A DNA stretch of 64,000 bases, from contig OX639973.1 in the NCBI GenBank assembly GCA_951828385.1, positions 1,854,470-1,918,469 on the forward strand, given 5' to 3'. The notes below the pieces were generated by a model that was not told the DNA's origin, did not search any database, and worked only from the letters and a program-made list of their open reading frames with translations. Within the stretch, counting starts at the first letter, position 1. Every line of letters starts with the position of its first letter. Shown piece by piece: positions 43,264 to 52,507 of the stretch. This DNA is from an uncultured Poribacteria bacterium. GTDB taxonomy: Bacteria > Poribacteria > WGA-4E > WGA-3G. The position numbers were made by a program, and so were the translations under genes.

Positions 43264-46200
43264 ATGGCAATTCGTGTAGCAATCAATCACAAATCCCTTT
43301 ATCAATACGACCGGCTCGTCAACTTGTCGCCACACATTTTTCGATTGAGACCGGCAGTCCACTGTCGAACGCCGATTGAAGCGTATTCGCTGAAAATTGA
43401 ACCTGAAAACCACTTTATTAATTGGCAGCAAGACCCATTTGGTAACTATCAAGCCCGCGTCGTCTTTCTCGAACCCACACGCGCCTTATCTATTGAAGTA
43501 GACCTTGTCGCGGATATGACCATCATCAACCCGTTTGATTTCTTCCTTGAAACGAGTGCCGAACACTATCCATTCCTGTATGAAGCGCAGCTCAGAAAAG
43601 AATTAGCCCCATTCCTTGAAATAAAAGAGAACGGTCCACTGCTGACAGCGTGGTTAGCAGGTATCCCACGGACAAAGAAGAAAATGAACGACTTTCTCGT
43701 TGACATCAATCGGTCCCTGTCGGAAAATGTGAAATACACGATTCGGATGGAACCCGGGGTACAGTCCTGCGAGGAAACGTTAGAAAAGCAGATCGGCTCA
43801 TGCCGGGACACCGGATGGTTGCTCGTTCAGATTATGCGACATCTCGGTTTAGCCGCCCGTTTCGTTTCCGGGTATCTGGTACAACTTGTCGCCGATCAGA
43901 AACCTGTAGATGGCCCCGCTGGGCCAGCGCAGGACTTTACCGACCTACACGCGTGGTGTGAAGTCTATGCCCCCGGCGCAGGGTGGATAGGACTCGACCC
44001 AACATCCGGGCTGTTCGCCGGTGAGGGACATATTCCGTTGGCGTGCGTACCGGATCCAGTGAGCGCAGCACCCGTCACCGGCTACATGGACCCGTGTGAA
44101 ACAGAATTTACCTACAGCAACACCGTTCAGCGTATCCACGAAGATCCGCGTGTTACCAAACCTTATACAGAGGCGCAGTGGACAGATATTAACGCGCTCG
44201 GCCAGCAGGTTGATCAAGACATAATTCAGAACGACATTCGATTGACAATGGGGGGCGAACCGACTTTCGTATCAATTGACGATACAGATAGCCCAGAATG
44301 GGATACAGAAGCGGACAGCCCAAGAAAAAGAGAGTTAGCAGCAGGGCTGCTACGGCGTTTGCAGGACAGTTTCGGGCCCGGTGGCGCACTCTATTACGGA
44401 CAAGGAAAATGGTACCCCGGTGAACCGTTACCGCGCTGGAAGTTTGGATGTTTCTGGCGTAAGGATAGGGTGCCCGTTTGGCAGAACGATAAACTCTTCG
44501 CCGAACCTCATAAAGATTACGGTTTCAGTGCTGAAGATGCTGAACGGTTTATGCGTCATCTCGCGGAACAATTGAATATCGCACCAGATCAGATAATACC
44601 GGCTTACGAAGACACGCTTTACTTTCTCTGGACGGAAGATAGACTACCTGTTAACATCAATCCACTCGATTTTAACTTCAAGGAGGCATCTGAACGACAA
44701 CGGCTTGCACACCTCCTACAAACAGACACCCTCGGGGAACCGATCGGCTACGCGCTCCCGCTACGTTGGAATCTCTCAGACGATGTCTGGGAAAGTTGTG
44801 CATGGAGTTTCAAGGATGGACGCATGTATTTAATCCCCGGCGATTCACCGATAGGGCTCCGTCTACCGTTAGAGTCTATACAATGGGTACCACCTGAACA
44901 GCGAGAGACAGGTTACGAACGCGACCCGCTTGAACCGCGCGAGGAGCACTTAAACGCATCAGCACAGACGAACTTACAAAACGCGTCTACTCACGAAAAC
45001 GGCACACCGAATACAGAACACGGGGAAGCACAAACGGTTTTTCAGACAGCACTCTGCATTGAACCGCGTGACGGACGGTTGTACATCTTTATACCCCCCC
45101 TGACGCATCTTGAGCACTATCTATCGTTTCTTGAAGCCGTTGAAGCAACTGCAGAAACTTTAGAAATGCCGGTGATCCTTGAGGGGTATGAAGTACCGCA
45201 CGATTGGCGAATTCAATCGTTAAACGTGACACCGGACCCCGGTGTCATCGAAGTAAACATTCACCCGGCAGAAAACTGGAATGAGTTAGTACACAATACG
45301 ACAACCCTCTATGCGCAAGCACGGTTAGCCGGATTGAGTGCCGAAAAATTCATGTTAGACGGTAGGCACACCGGTACCGGAGGCGGCAATCACGTCATCA
45401 TCGGTGGGCGCACACCCGCTGATAGTCCGCTCTTACGACAGCCGCACCTCCTACGCAGCCTCATTACCTATTGGCAACACCACCCCGGCTTGTCTTACCT
45501 CTTTTCCGGGACCTTCATCGGTCCGACAAGTCAGGCACCGCGCGTCGACGAAGGGCGCAATGAACAACTCTATGAACTTGAAGTCGCTTTCGCGCAGATA
45601 CCTGATGGCGATGCAGAGGACGTACCGCCTTGGCTAATTGACCGGCTGCTGCGCCACTTGTTAGTAGACCTCACAGGCAATACGCACCGCGCAGAGTTTT
45701 GTATCGACAAACTCTACTCCCCCGATTCGGCAAGCGGGAGGCTTGGACTATTGGAGATGCGCGCTTTTGAGATGCCACCCCATCCACAGATGAGCATTGT
45801 GCAAATGCTCCTCATTCGGACATTAGTCGCCAAATTTTGGAATACGCCTTACCAAGGTAGACTCGCGCGCTGGGGGACAGAATTACATGACCGATTTATG
45901 CTGCATCACTACGTTCGGTCTGATATAGACGAAGTCCTTAACGAACTTCAAGAGGCAAGTTATCCGTTTGAAATGACGTGGCTTGAACCTTTCTTTGAAT
46001 TCCGTTTCCCGAAATTGGGAACTGTTAATATACAAAATATCGAAATCGAATTGCGGATGGCAATCGAACCGTGGCATGTGTTAGGTGAGGAGGTAACGCG
46101 CACAGGCACCTCACGTTTTGTCGATTCTTCTGTTGAACGCCTACAAGTGAAGGTGAACGGATTGACAGATTCCCGATACATCGTTACATGCAACGGGAGG

Positions 46201-46614
46201 CAATTAATTCTTCACAATACAGGCACACACGGAGAATATGTCGGTGGCGTACGCTACCGCGCTTGGCAACCACCGTCAGCATTGCATCCGACGATCGGTA
46301 TACACTCGCCACTTGTGTTTGACATTATTGACACGTGGAACGGACGCGCAATCGGCGGCTGCACCTATCACGTCTCTCATCCCGGTGGAAGACATTACGA
46401 TACCTTTCCAGTCAACGCTTACGAAGCAGAGGCACGCCGGACAAGTCGCTTCGGCACAGACGGGCATACGCCGAGTGTCGTCCAATCGCAGCCAGCAGGA
46501 CCCACGACTGGACATTTCCTCGCTGAAGGAACAACGCCTGGGCCTATAGATGTACCACCAGAAGAGACGAATGCTGAGTATCCGTATACATTGGATCTCC
46601 GCCGAATGCTTTAG
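43264..46614 (+). CDS. Transglutaminase-like protein with DUF2126 domain
   Basis: The 1116-residue product has an N-terminal bacterial transglutaminase-N beta domain (1-100). The transglutaminase core keeps the catalytic Cys in KQIGSCRDTGWLLVQ (about 180), His in DLHAWCEVY (about 236) and Asp in WIGLDPTSG. DUF2126 fills about 325-1116, beginning LTMGGEPTFVSIDD and including LDGRHTGTGGGNHV and VDLTGNTHRAEFCIDKLYSP. The family is thought to handle peptides or amide bonds together with ATP-grasp and Alpha-E proteins. A short Gln/Asn-rich insert lies at about 560-590. No clear ribosome-binding site is present; the heptamer hairpin lies just upstream. Confidence 0.92.
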   Translation: MAIRVAINHKSLYQYDRLVNLSPHIFRLRPAVHCRTPIEAYSLKIEPENHFINWQQDPFGNYQARVVFLEPTRALSIEVDLVADMTIINPFDFFLETSAEHYPFLYEAQLRKELAPFLEIKENGPLLTAWLAGIPRTKKKMNDFLVDINRSLSENVKYTIRMEPGVQSCEETLEKQIGSCRDTGWLLVQIMRHLGLAARFVSGYLVQLVADQKPVDGPAGPAQDFTDLHAWCEVYAPGAGWIGLDPTSGLFAGEGHIPLACVPDPVSAAPVTGYMDPCETEFTYSNTVQRIHEDPRVTKPYTEAQWTDINALGQQVDQDIIQNDIRLTMGGEPTFVSIDDTDSPEWDTEADSPRKRELAAGLLRRLQDSFGPGGALYYGQGKWYPGEPLPRWKFGCFWRKDRVPVWQNDKLFAEPHKDYGFSAEDAERFMRHLAEQLNIAPDQIIPAYEDTLYFLWTEDRLPVNINPLDFNFKEASERQRLAHLLQTDTLGEPIGYALPLRWNLSDDVWESCAWSFKDGRMYLIPGDSPIGLRLPLESIQWVPPEQRETGYERDPLEPREEHLNASAQTNLQNASTHENGTPNTEHGEAQTVFQTALCIEPRDGRLYIFIPPLTHLEHYLSFLEAVEATAETLEMPVILEGYEVPHDWRIQSLNVTPDPGVIEVNIHPAENWNELVHNTTTLYAQARLAGLSAEKFMLDGRHTGTGGGNHVIIGGRTPADSPLLRQPHLLRSLITYWQHHPGLSYLFSGTFIGPTSQAPRVDEGRNEQLYELEVAFAQIPDGDAEDVPPWLIDRLLRHLLVDLTGNTHRAEFCIDKLYSPDSASGRLGLLEMRAFEMPPHPQMSIVQMLLIRTLVAKFWNTPYQGRLARWGTELHDRFMLHHYVRSDIDEVLNELQEASYPFEMTWLEPFFEFRFPKLGTVNIQNIEIELRMAIEPWHVLGEEVTRTGTSRFVDSSVERLQVKVNGLTDSRYIVTCNGRQLILHNTGTHGEYVGGVRYRAWQPPSALHPTIGIHSPLVFDIIDTWNGRAIGGCTYHVSHPGGRHYDTFPVNAYEAEARRTSRFGTDGHTPSVVQSQPAGPTTGHFLAEGTTPGPIDVPPEETNAEYPYTLDLRRML

Positions 46615-46696
46615 AATAGTTTTTAGTTTTTAGTTAAAGAGGGATCTGATCAACCAACACCTCTTATAACTTATAACTTATAACTTATAACTTATG
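46615..46696. repeat. Heptamer tandem repeats with inverted arms (spacer 2)
   Basis: The left arm (TTTTTAG heptamers then AAAGAGG, 46621-46642) is mirrored by CCTCTTATAACTT and further ATAACTT units (46660-46693). The last unit, changed to ATAACTTATG, supplies the start codon of the next gene, leaving no Shine-Dalgarno site. Confidence 0.75.
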
Positions 46697-49393
46697 ACTG
46701 ATACAAAAAATTGGAAGGTAATCGGCGATAGTTATCACAACGCTAAATCTGCTGATCAACAGATCGATGAGATGCTAAGTCGGGATAGCCAAATCAATCC
46801 GCACTGGCACGGCTTCATGCAAGCCCTTGACACACTCGGACTCACAGAGATGGAATCGCGTCACAAAGAGATCCAGCGTCTGCTACGTGAGAACGGGGTC
46901 ACCTACGTCGTACACGGAGAACAGCAGGGACATCGTCCGTGGGAATTGGATCCCATCCCACTGATTATCTCAAATACAGATTGGGACGTTATCTCCACTG
47001 GGCTTACCCAGCGTGCGAAGTTGCTAAATCTAATCTTGGAAGACCTCTATGGAGAACGGCGTTTAATCAAAGAAGGCCTGATACCACCGGAAGTCGTCTA
47101 TGCACACGCTGGATTTCTACGCGCGTGTGTCGGACTTATCCCCGCTGGATTCCCGTTTCTCTTGAACTATGCCGCGGATTTAGCGCGAGGATCGGACGGC
47201 AGAATGTGGGTACTCGGGGACCGAACACAGGCACCATCCGGTGCTGGTTATGTGCTCGAAAATCGCACCGCGCTTGCGCGCGCACTGCCGAACCTCTTTG
47301 GCGAAGTCGGTGTTCACCGACTCTCCTTCTTCTTTCGTTCACTACAGAACAGTGTGTTGGACCTGCCCCTGCAATATGAATTTGGGCAACTCGGCCAACG
47401 CGAAAGTGCTTCCCGTATGACTTCACACCAAAAAGACAATCCACACGTCGTCGTACTAACGCCTGGTCCCCTCAATGAAACTTACTTTGAACACGCCTAT
47501 ATCGCAAATTACCTCGGTTACACCTTGGTACAAGGCGACGATTTAACCGTGTGGGACGGACGTGTCTGGTTGAAATCGCTTGGCGGCTTACGTCCGGTTG
47601 ACATTATCCTCCGTCGAGTAGACGACATTTTCTGTGATCCGTTGGAACTCCGACAAGACTCACGACTCGGTGTTGCAGGCTTGTTGGAAGTCATTCGACA
47701 AGGAAACGTAATGGTAGTAAACCCGCCGGGCAGTGGGGTTTTGGAAAACCCAAGCCTGATGCCATTCCTACCGAATATCGCAAAGCATCTAATCGGTGAA
47801 GAGCTCCGCCTCCCTTCTGTCGCGACGTGGTGGTGTGGGGAACCGAAGCAGCGAGACTATGTACTGGCAAATCTTAATCAGTTGGTTATCAAACCGATTT
47901 ATCGTCAACCGGGTGGACACCCCTTGTTTGGCAGTGAACTGAGTCGTACTGAACTCGACACGCTCCGCGCCCAGATCAATGCCGAACCACATCTCTATGT
48001 CGGGCAGGAATATATTCATTTTTCCACAACACCTTCGCTCGTTGAAGGTAAACTTGAACCGCGTCGCACGATTCTACGAACTTTTTTATTCGCAGAAAAA
48101 GACGGATATGCCGTGATGCCGGGCGGGCTCACCCGTTGTGAAGGCGAGACAGGCGGATTGACAGTTTCAATCCAAGGGGGCGGTGTTAGTAAAGACACAT
48201 GGATCCTCGCGCCCGAACCGGAACCGCATATCAGCTTATGGCAACAACGCACAGAACGGATACAAACTGCCGCGCCTTCAGAGGGATTATCAAGCCGGGC
48301 CGCTGAAAATCTATTTTGGGTCGGACGCTATGCGGAACGCGCGGAAGGACAAGCGCGCCTCCTCCGAATTATGCTCGATAAAGCCAAAATGGGGAAGATG
48401 GGTTTAGAGATCTCGCACTTAGGGCAGGTAGCACCTTCTACACGCTTCACAGAGACCTTCGGCGAAGAGGCGAGGGAAGTCTCCGAACTCACCTATCTCC
48501 GCAGTATGCTCCGCTCCCTGACCGGTTTAACCTCATCACACCCAAGTTTCGTAAATAAAGGGGAACAATCCTTAGAAAGCGAACTTCTCTCAATCATGCT
48601 CGACACAGAAAACAGCGGGAGTTTAGTGTCAACGCTTCAGGCACTTGTAAGTGCCGCGTATGCAGTTCGGGACCGCTGGTCTACTGACACTTGGCGTGTG
48701 ATGAACAATATTGAAAATCTATGTACCACGCTCGAAAATAGCGTTCCTAAAGATAGCAACACAAACGCACAGTTATTAACCGATCTCGTGTTGCAAGAAG
48801 CGGAATTGGCTTCACTCGATCAACTCATGATTTTTCTCTCGGCATTGAGTGGACTTAACGCCGAAAGCATGACCCAGACGATCGGCTGGATGAGTTTGGA
48901 TATGGGACGACGGATCGAACGCGCACTCCTTCTCATTGTGCTGTGTCGTTCAAGTCTTGTCGCTGTACAAGACGAATGGATCGAAGATCTGTTGCTTGAA
49001 TCTGTCCTCGCTGCCGCTGAAAGTCTCATCACCTACCGAAGCCGCTATCGCGCAGCGCTGCACTTTCCGACAGTACTCGAGCTGCTGCTTCTCGATGAAG
49101 ATAATCCGCGTTCGCTCCTCTATCAACTTAAACGCCTTCAGGAACAGATCCGTGTGCTGCCAAGAGAGAAACTCGGTTACCGGCTCAGTGAAGAGGAACA
49201 GCTGATTTTGCAGGCACTCACGCAGCTTCAACTTTCCGATACCATAGATCTCGCCGAGCGTTCGGAGCACACAACACAACGGAATGGGTTAGAAAAACTT
49301 CTCGTCCGTCTCGCACAGATACTCGTTGATATGTCTGATGTCTTGACGCATACCTATTTCAGCCATAGTCAACCATCAGTTGTTAGTAATTAA
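46694..49393 (+). CDS. Fused permuted ATP-grasp and Alpha-E protein
   Basis: The 899-residue fusion has a permuted ATP-grasp at about 35-500 (start DEMLSRDSQINPHWHGFMQA, core VLGDRTQAPSGAGYVLENR, end SIQGGGVSKDTWIL). An Alpha-E domain spans about 530-890 and begins GLSSRAAENLFWVGRYAERA. The two halves correspond to the separate proteins at 40619-43105, so the cluster holds the pair in both split and fused form. The fused gene implies the two activities work in one complex. It starts inside a heptamer repeat with no ribosome-binding site. Confidence 0.92.
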   Translation: MTDTKNWKVIGDSYHNAKSADQQIDEMLSRDSQINPHWHGFMQALDTLGLTEMESRHKEIQRLLRENGVTYVVHGEQQGHRPWELDPIPLIISNTDWDVISTGLTQRAKLLNLILEDLYGERRLIKEGLIPPEVVYAHAGFLRACVGLIPAGFPFLLNYAADLARGSDGRMWVLGDRTQAPSGAGYVLENRTALARALPNLFGEVGVHRLSFFFRSLQNSVLDLPLQYEFGQLGQRESASRMTSHQKDNPHVVVLTPGPLNETYFEHAYIANYLGYTLVQGDDLTVWDGRVWLKSLGGLRPVDIILRRVDDIFCDPLELRQDSRLGVAGLLEVIRQGNVMVVNPPGSGVLENPSLMPFLPNIAKHLIGEELRLPSVATWWCGEPKQRDYVLANLNQLVIKPIYRQPGGHPLFGSELSRTELDTLRAQINAEPHLYVGQEYIHFSTTPSLVEGKLEPRRTILRTFLFAEKDGYAVMPGGLTRCEGETGGLTVSIQGGGVSKDTWILAPEPEPHISLWQQRTERIQTAAPSEGLSSRAAENLFWVGRYAERAEGQARLLRIMLDKAKMGKMGLEISHLGQVAPSTRFTETFGEEAREVSELTYLRSMLRSLTGLTSSHPSFVNKGEQSLESELLSIMLDTENSGSLVSTLQALVSAAYAVRDRWSTDTWRVMNNIENLCTTLENSVPKDSNTNAQLLTDLVLQEAELASLDQLMIFLSALSGLNAESMTQTIGWMSLDMGRRIERALLLIVLCRSSLVAVQDEWIEDLLLESVLAAAESLITYRSRYRAALHFPTVLELLLLDEDNPRSLLYQLKRLQEQIRVLPREKLGYRLSEEEQLILQALTQLQLSDTIDLAERSEHTTQRNGLEKLLVRLAQILVDMSDVLTHTYFSHSQPSVVSN

Positions 49394-49507
49394 CTTTAAC
49401 CATCAACTCGTGCCTTTCTTAAAATTATAAGTTAAGAGGGTTCTTGTAACTGTGAAGGGTTCCCAGCAAACCTCTTGTAACTTATAACTTATAACTTATA
49501 ACCATTT
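49394..49507. repeat. Heptamer tandem repeats with inverted arms (spacer 3)
   Basis: The left arm AATTATAAGTTAAGAGGG (49423-49440) is mirrored by AACCTCTTGTAACTTATAAC and further ATAACTT units (49469-49502). The arms enclose a GAAGGGTTCCC loop. The repeat ends six bases before the next ATG. Confidence 0.75.
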
Positions 49508-50437
49508 ATGAACTATAAGATTATTCATAAGACTGAATACAGTTATACCTATCCAGTAAACCTCTGCTATAACGAAGCGCGGCTGACACCGCGCCATCAT
49601 GTATACCAGCAGTGCAATGACAACCAATTCGTTGTCCAACCTGAACCGAAGGACTGTCGAGAACGGCGAGACTTTTTCGGAAACACCGTCTACTATTTCA
49701 CCATCCAGCAGCCTCACAACCAACTCACCGTTACAGCTACAAGCCGTGTAGAGGTCAAAGGTAGAGAACTGCAACGCAATTTTACGGAAGCACGCCATCA
49801 CGATGATAGTGATCGCGTGACTTCCGAAGCTGAGCATTTATCGTGGGAAGAGGCACACCAGCAGCTACATACAGATTCAAAGCCAGAAATCCTGGAGATG
49901 CGGCAGTACGTTCTCAATTCGCCAATGATTCCAGCGATGCCCGAACTCCACGCTTATGCTGAGAAATCGTTTACCACCGGACGACCGCTACTGGAAGCCG
50001 TTGAAGATTTAAGCACCCGCCTCTACACCGATTTCACCTACGATCCAGGTTTCACAACAGTCGCAACGCCACTTGATGATGTGATAAAGCACCGACGCGG
50101 GGTCTGTCAAGATTTTGCGCATCTCGGCATTGGCTGCCTACGTGCCTTAGGATTCGCTGCCCGTTACGTCAGCGGTTATATGGAGACAGAGCCACCCCCT
50201 GACCAAGAACCCTTATCGGGGGCGGATGCCTCCCACGCATGGTTCTCTGTCTATCTACCGCAGCTGGGTTGGGTGGACTTCGATCCGACGAATAACCAGA
50301 TGCCAACCGATCAGCACATCACAGTCGCATGGGGCAGGGACTACGCCGATGTAACCCCATTGAAAGGTGTCGTTTTCGGGAGTGGCACACATGAATTATT
50401 TGTCTCAGTGGATTGCAAGCGGGAGACAGAAGCATAA
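49508..50437 (+). CDS. Transglutaminase-like protein
   Basis: The 309-residue product has the bacterial transglutaminase-N domain (YKIIHKTEYSYTYPVNLCYN, then LTPRHHVYQQC) and a core with Cys in RRGVCQDFAHLGIG, His in ADASHAWFSVYLP and Asp in GWVDFDPTNNQ. It ends in the conserved TVAWGRDYADVTPLKGVVFG segment. It is likely a protease or amidase acting on the cluster's product. It is separate from the larger transglutaminase at 43264 and only distantly related. It is preceded by heptamer repeats with no clear ribosome-binding site. Confidence 0.92.
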   Translation: MNYKIIHKTEYSYTYPVNLCYNEARLTPRHHVYQQCNDNQFVVQPEPKDCRERRDFFGNTVYYFTIQQPHNQLTVTATSRVEVKGRELQRNFTEARHHDDSDRVTSEAEHLSWEEAHQQLHTDSKPEILEMRQYVLNSPMIPAMPELHAYAEKSFTTGRPLLEAVEDLSTRLYTDFTYDPGFTTVATPLDDVIKHRRGVCQDFAHLGIGCLRALGFAARYVSGYMETEPPPDQEPLSGADASHAWFSVYLPQLGWVDFDPTNNQMPTDQHITVAWGRDYADVTPLKGVVFGSGTHELFVSVDCKRETEA

Positions 50438-50473
50438 CTATACGTCCCCTCACCTCAAGGAAAAATAGAAAAA

Positions 50474-50758
50474 ATGACAATTGAAGCGTTTCAGAAGCAA
50501 ATCGAAGCGATTTATTATGAGCGTGATGCAGAACGAGGCGTGCCGCTCACTTTCACGTGGTTCGTTGAGGAAGTCGGCGAATTAGCAAAAGAGATCCGCA
50601 AACAACCGCAAGACATAGAACGACTCCGCGAGGAATTCGCCGATGTCTTTGCATGGCTCGCCACATTAGCAAGCCTGCTCGGTATTTCCTTAGAAGACGC
50701 AGCACAAATCTATGCCGAAGGCTGCCCGAAATGTAAAAACACGCCCTGTGATTGTTAA
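50474..50758 (+). CDS. MazG-like nucleotide pyrophosphohydrolase
   Basis: The 94-residue all-alpha NTP-PPase has Mg-binding acidic motifs WFVEEVGELAKEIRK and LREEFADVFAWLATL. The C-terminal CPKCKNTPCDC cluster could bind zinc and is seen in some small MazG-like proteins. It would hydrolyse NTPs to NMP and pyrophosphate. AAGGAAA precedes the ATG. It is 36 bp after the transglutaminase gene on the same strand, so it probably ends the operon; a link to ATP-dependent ligation is inference. Confidence 0.85.
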   Translation: MTIEAFQKQIEAIYYERDAERGVPLTFTWFVEEVGELAKEIRKQPQDIERLREEFADVFAWLATLASLLGISLEDAAQIYAEGCPKCKNTPCDC

Positions 50759-50771
50759 AACACAGTTGACA

Positions 50772-52178
50772 TCACTCGGGTAATGGACAGTTCCCTTCAA
50801 ATTCAAGCAGTACAGGCTCTTTGTTAACATCAAGTTGCACCCGTCGTCCCCTAAACTTGACCTTCAACGCTGCCGAATTAAGGAACTCTACATCCAATTG
50901 AAGTATATCCTCAACTGTGCCTGACAGCTTCAAATACAGCACTGAAATCAGGCACGCGTACTTCTTAAATCTCTCCGGCGTTTTTCTAAAATGCCGATAG
51001 AGCTCTGGAATCGGTGATGTGAGGGCTTGAAGCCTGTTTCCATATTGCGATGAGAGTTCGCCACGAATTTGAGCCTCTAATAACATCTGATCAAAGACAG
51101 TGGTTTGCATTACAGATGGATTAGCATCTTCCAATTTTTCGTCAAGAAGGAGTCGCTTAGCACGCATGTCGGCAACCTGATCTAAAGTCAGCTGCTCCAA
51201 AATAACAGGTTCGGTACGATTTTTATACGCACTGGGCACTGTTTCTTCCTTGAGATGAATCTCCCATACAGTCTCACACTCAGTTGAAATTTGCGCGACC
51301 GTCCGGAGTTTTACCCACGCCGCGTCTTCCTGATGGGCAAAAGCGATAGCCTCCAGTTGGTCAAGGGAACTCCCAGCAGGTACGTCGCGTAAGCGGGTGC
51401 GCAATCTCCTCAAGAAGGCCACTTGTGCTGATGAGTTAGGACAAAGCGTTAGAGAAATCTCCGTTGAATCCCAGCATACTTTTTGAAAAGGAATGAAATA
51501 GTACTGTCCATCTACTGAGCGGAACAGAACACATTCATTACCGTCATCTGCCAAAGCATTAGCATTGTGTTTTTTGTCGTGTACTGAGGTTACAGAGATA
51601 GTGTCGAGGAGGCGTTGAATGCCTGCATCCCAATTTCTATGAAGATCAACATATTGGAGATCCCGCAGCGTTTCGCCTCCGCCGATGTCAATATCTGGAA
51701 TCTCACACTCGTTCAATTTTACCGGAATAAACCATGCCTTGTCAACGGAGCGCTGATGTAACTCTTCAATCGCAACCTTTAACTCTTCACTCATATACGT
51801 TTGGTTACGCGCGGTGACTTCTGTTGAGAAACATGCAATAAAAAAATCTCCATGCTGAATCGCTTGCTGAATCGCTTGCTTCCACGGCGTACCGGGACCT
51901 ATCTTGTCCCTGTCCAGCCAGATATGAATGTCGTGTGAGGCAAGAGATTGGCAGAGGCGATCAACGATTGCTTTGTTTTCATGGCAATAGGAGACAAAGA
52001 CATGTTTCATATCTCTGGCGTGTTTAATCTCCATGTTGATATGGTTGATTAATCGCGCTTTGAAGGCTTCGCGACGTTCTCGCCGCACTTCAGACGCAGG
52101 GCGAAACTTGGATAGATCTGGCGGATTATCTCGCGTGTGAGCCTCATAATCAAATTCAACTTCTTCTGTAGTATCCAT
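50772..52178 (-). CDS. TIR-domain protein, possible antitoxin-like N-terminus
   Basis: The product is 468 residues from the ATG at 52178. The N-terminal 55 residues are charged and helical (EFDYEAHTRDNPPDLSKFRP then EVRRERREAFKARLINH). A TIR domain follows (about 58-195): KHVFVSYCHENKAIVDRLCQ, IHIWLDRDKIGPGTPWKQAI, FFIACFSTE, with the probable catalytic Glu in YMSEELKVAIEE (E131/E132). The C-terminal 270 residues match nothing known to me. TIR proteins often cleave NAD+ in phage defence. The gene overlaps the BrnT gene by 23 bp, in the place where an antitoxin gene normally sits. Confidence 0.8.
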   Translation of the reverse strand: MDTTEEVEFDYEAHTRDNPPDLSKFRPASEVRRERREAFKARLINHINMEIKHARDMKHVFVSYCHENKAIVDRLCQSLASHDIHIWLDRDKIGPGTPWKQAIQQAIQHGDFFIACFSTEVTARNQTYMSEELKVAIEELHQRSVDKAWFIPVKLNECEIPDIDIGGGETLRDLQYVDLHRNWDAGIQRLLDTISVTSVHDKKHNANALADDGNECVLFRSVDGQYYFIPFQKVCWDSTEISLTLCPNSSAQVAFLRRLRTRLRDVPAGSSLDQLEAIAFAHQEDAAWVKLRTVAQISTECETVWEIHLKEETVPSAYKNRTEPVILEQLTLDQVADMRAKRLLLDEKLEDANPSVMQTTVFDQMLLEAQIRGELSSQYGNRLQALTSPIPELYRHFRKTPERFKKYACLISVLYLKLSGTVEDILQLDVEFLNSAALKVKFRGRRVQLDVNKEPVLLEFEGNCPLPE

Positions 52179-52434
52179 GACTAACCTCCCTGCTAGCTTC
52201 ATACGCTGTAATTAAACGGTGGACCTCTTCATCTTCTGGGATGTAGATAATTACCAATATCCGATCAGTGATGCTCCTTCCTATGAACATCCACCGATCC
52301 GGGTGCCCTTGTGGATCGGGACCGTCATATCCATCTGGATCGTCAAAAGCAGAAACGACCTCATAAAACTGGACGTTGTGCTTCCTTTGTACTTCCTTAT
52401 ATTTGTCCTCGTCCCATATAAACCCAATGTCCAT
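52156..52434 (-). CDS. brnT: BrnT-family toxin
   Basis: The 92-residue RelE-like RNase toxin of the BrnT family has IGFIWDEDKYKEVQRKHNVQF, VVSAFDDPDGYDG, RWMFIGRSITDRILVIIYI and EVHRLITAYEASREVSHGYY. BrnT proteins cleave mRNA and are usually followed by the BrnA antitoxin. Here the next gene encodes a TIR protein instead and overlaps by 23 bp. No separate brnA was found. Confidence 0.85.
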   Translation of the reverse strand: MDIGFIWDEDKYKEVQRKHNVQFYEVVSAFDDPDGYDGPDPQGHPDRWMFIGRSITDRILVIIYIPEDEEVHRLITAYEASREVSHGYYRRS

Positions 52435-52507
52435 GCAGCGGACTCCATACGTGTACGCAATATTTTAAACCGCGAGGAACACCTTTAAACATTCTACCAC
52501 AAGTCTG

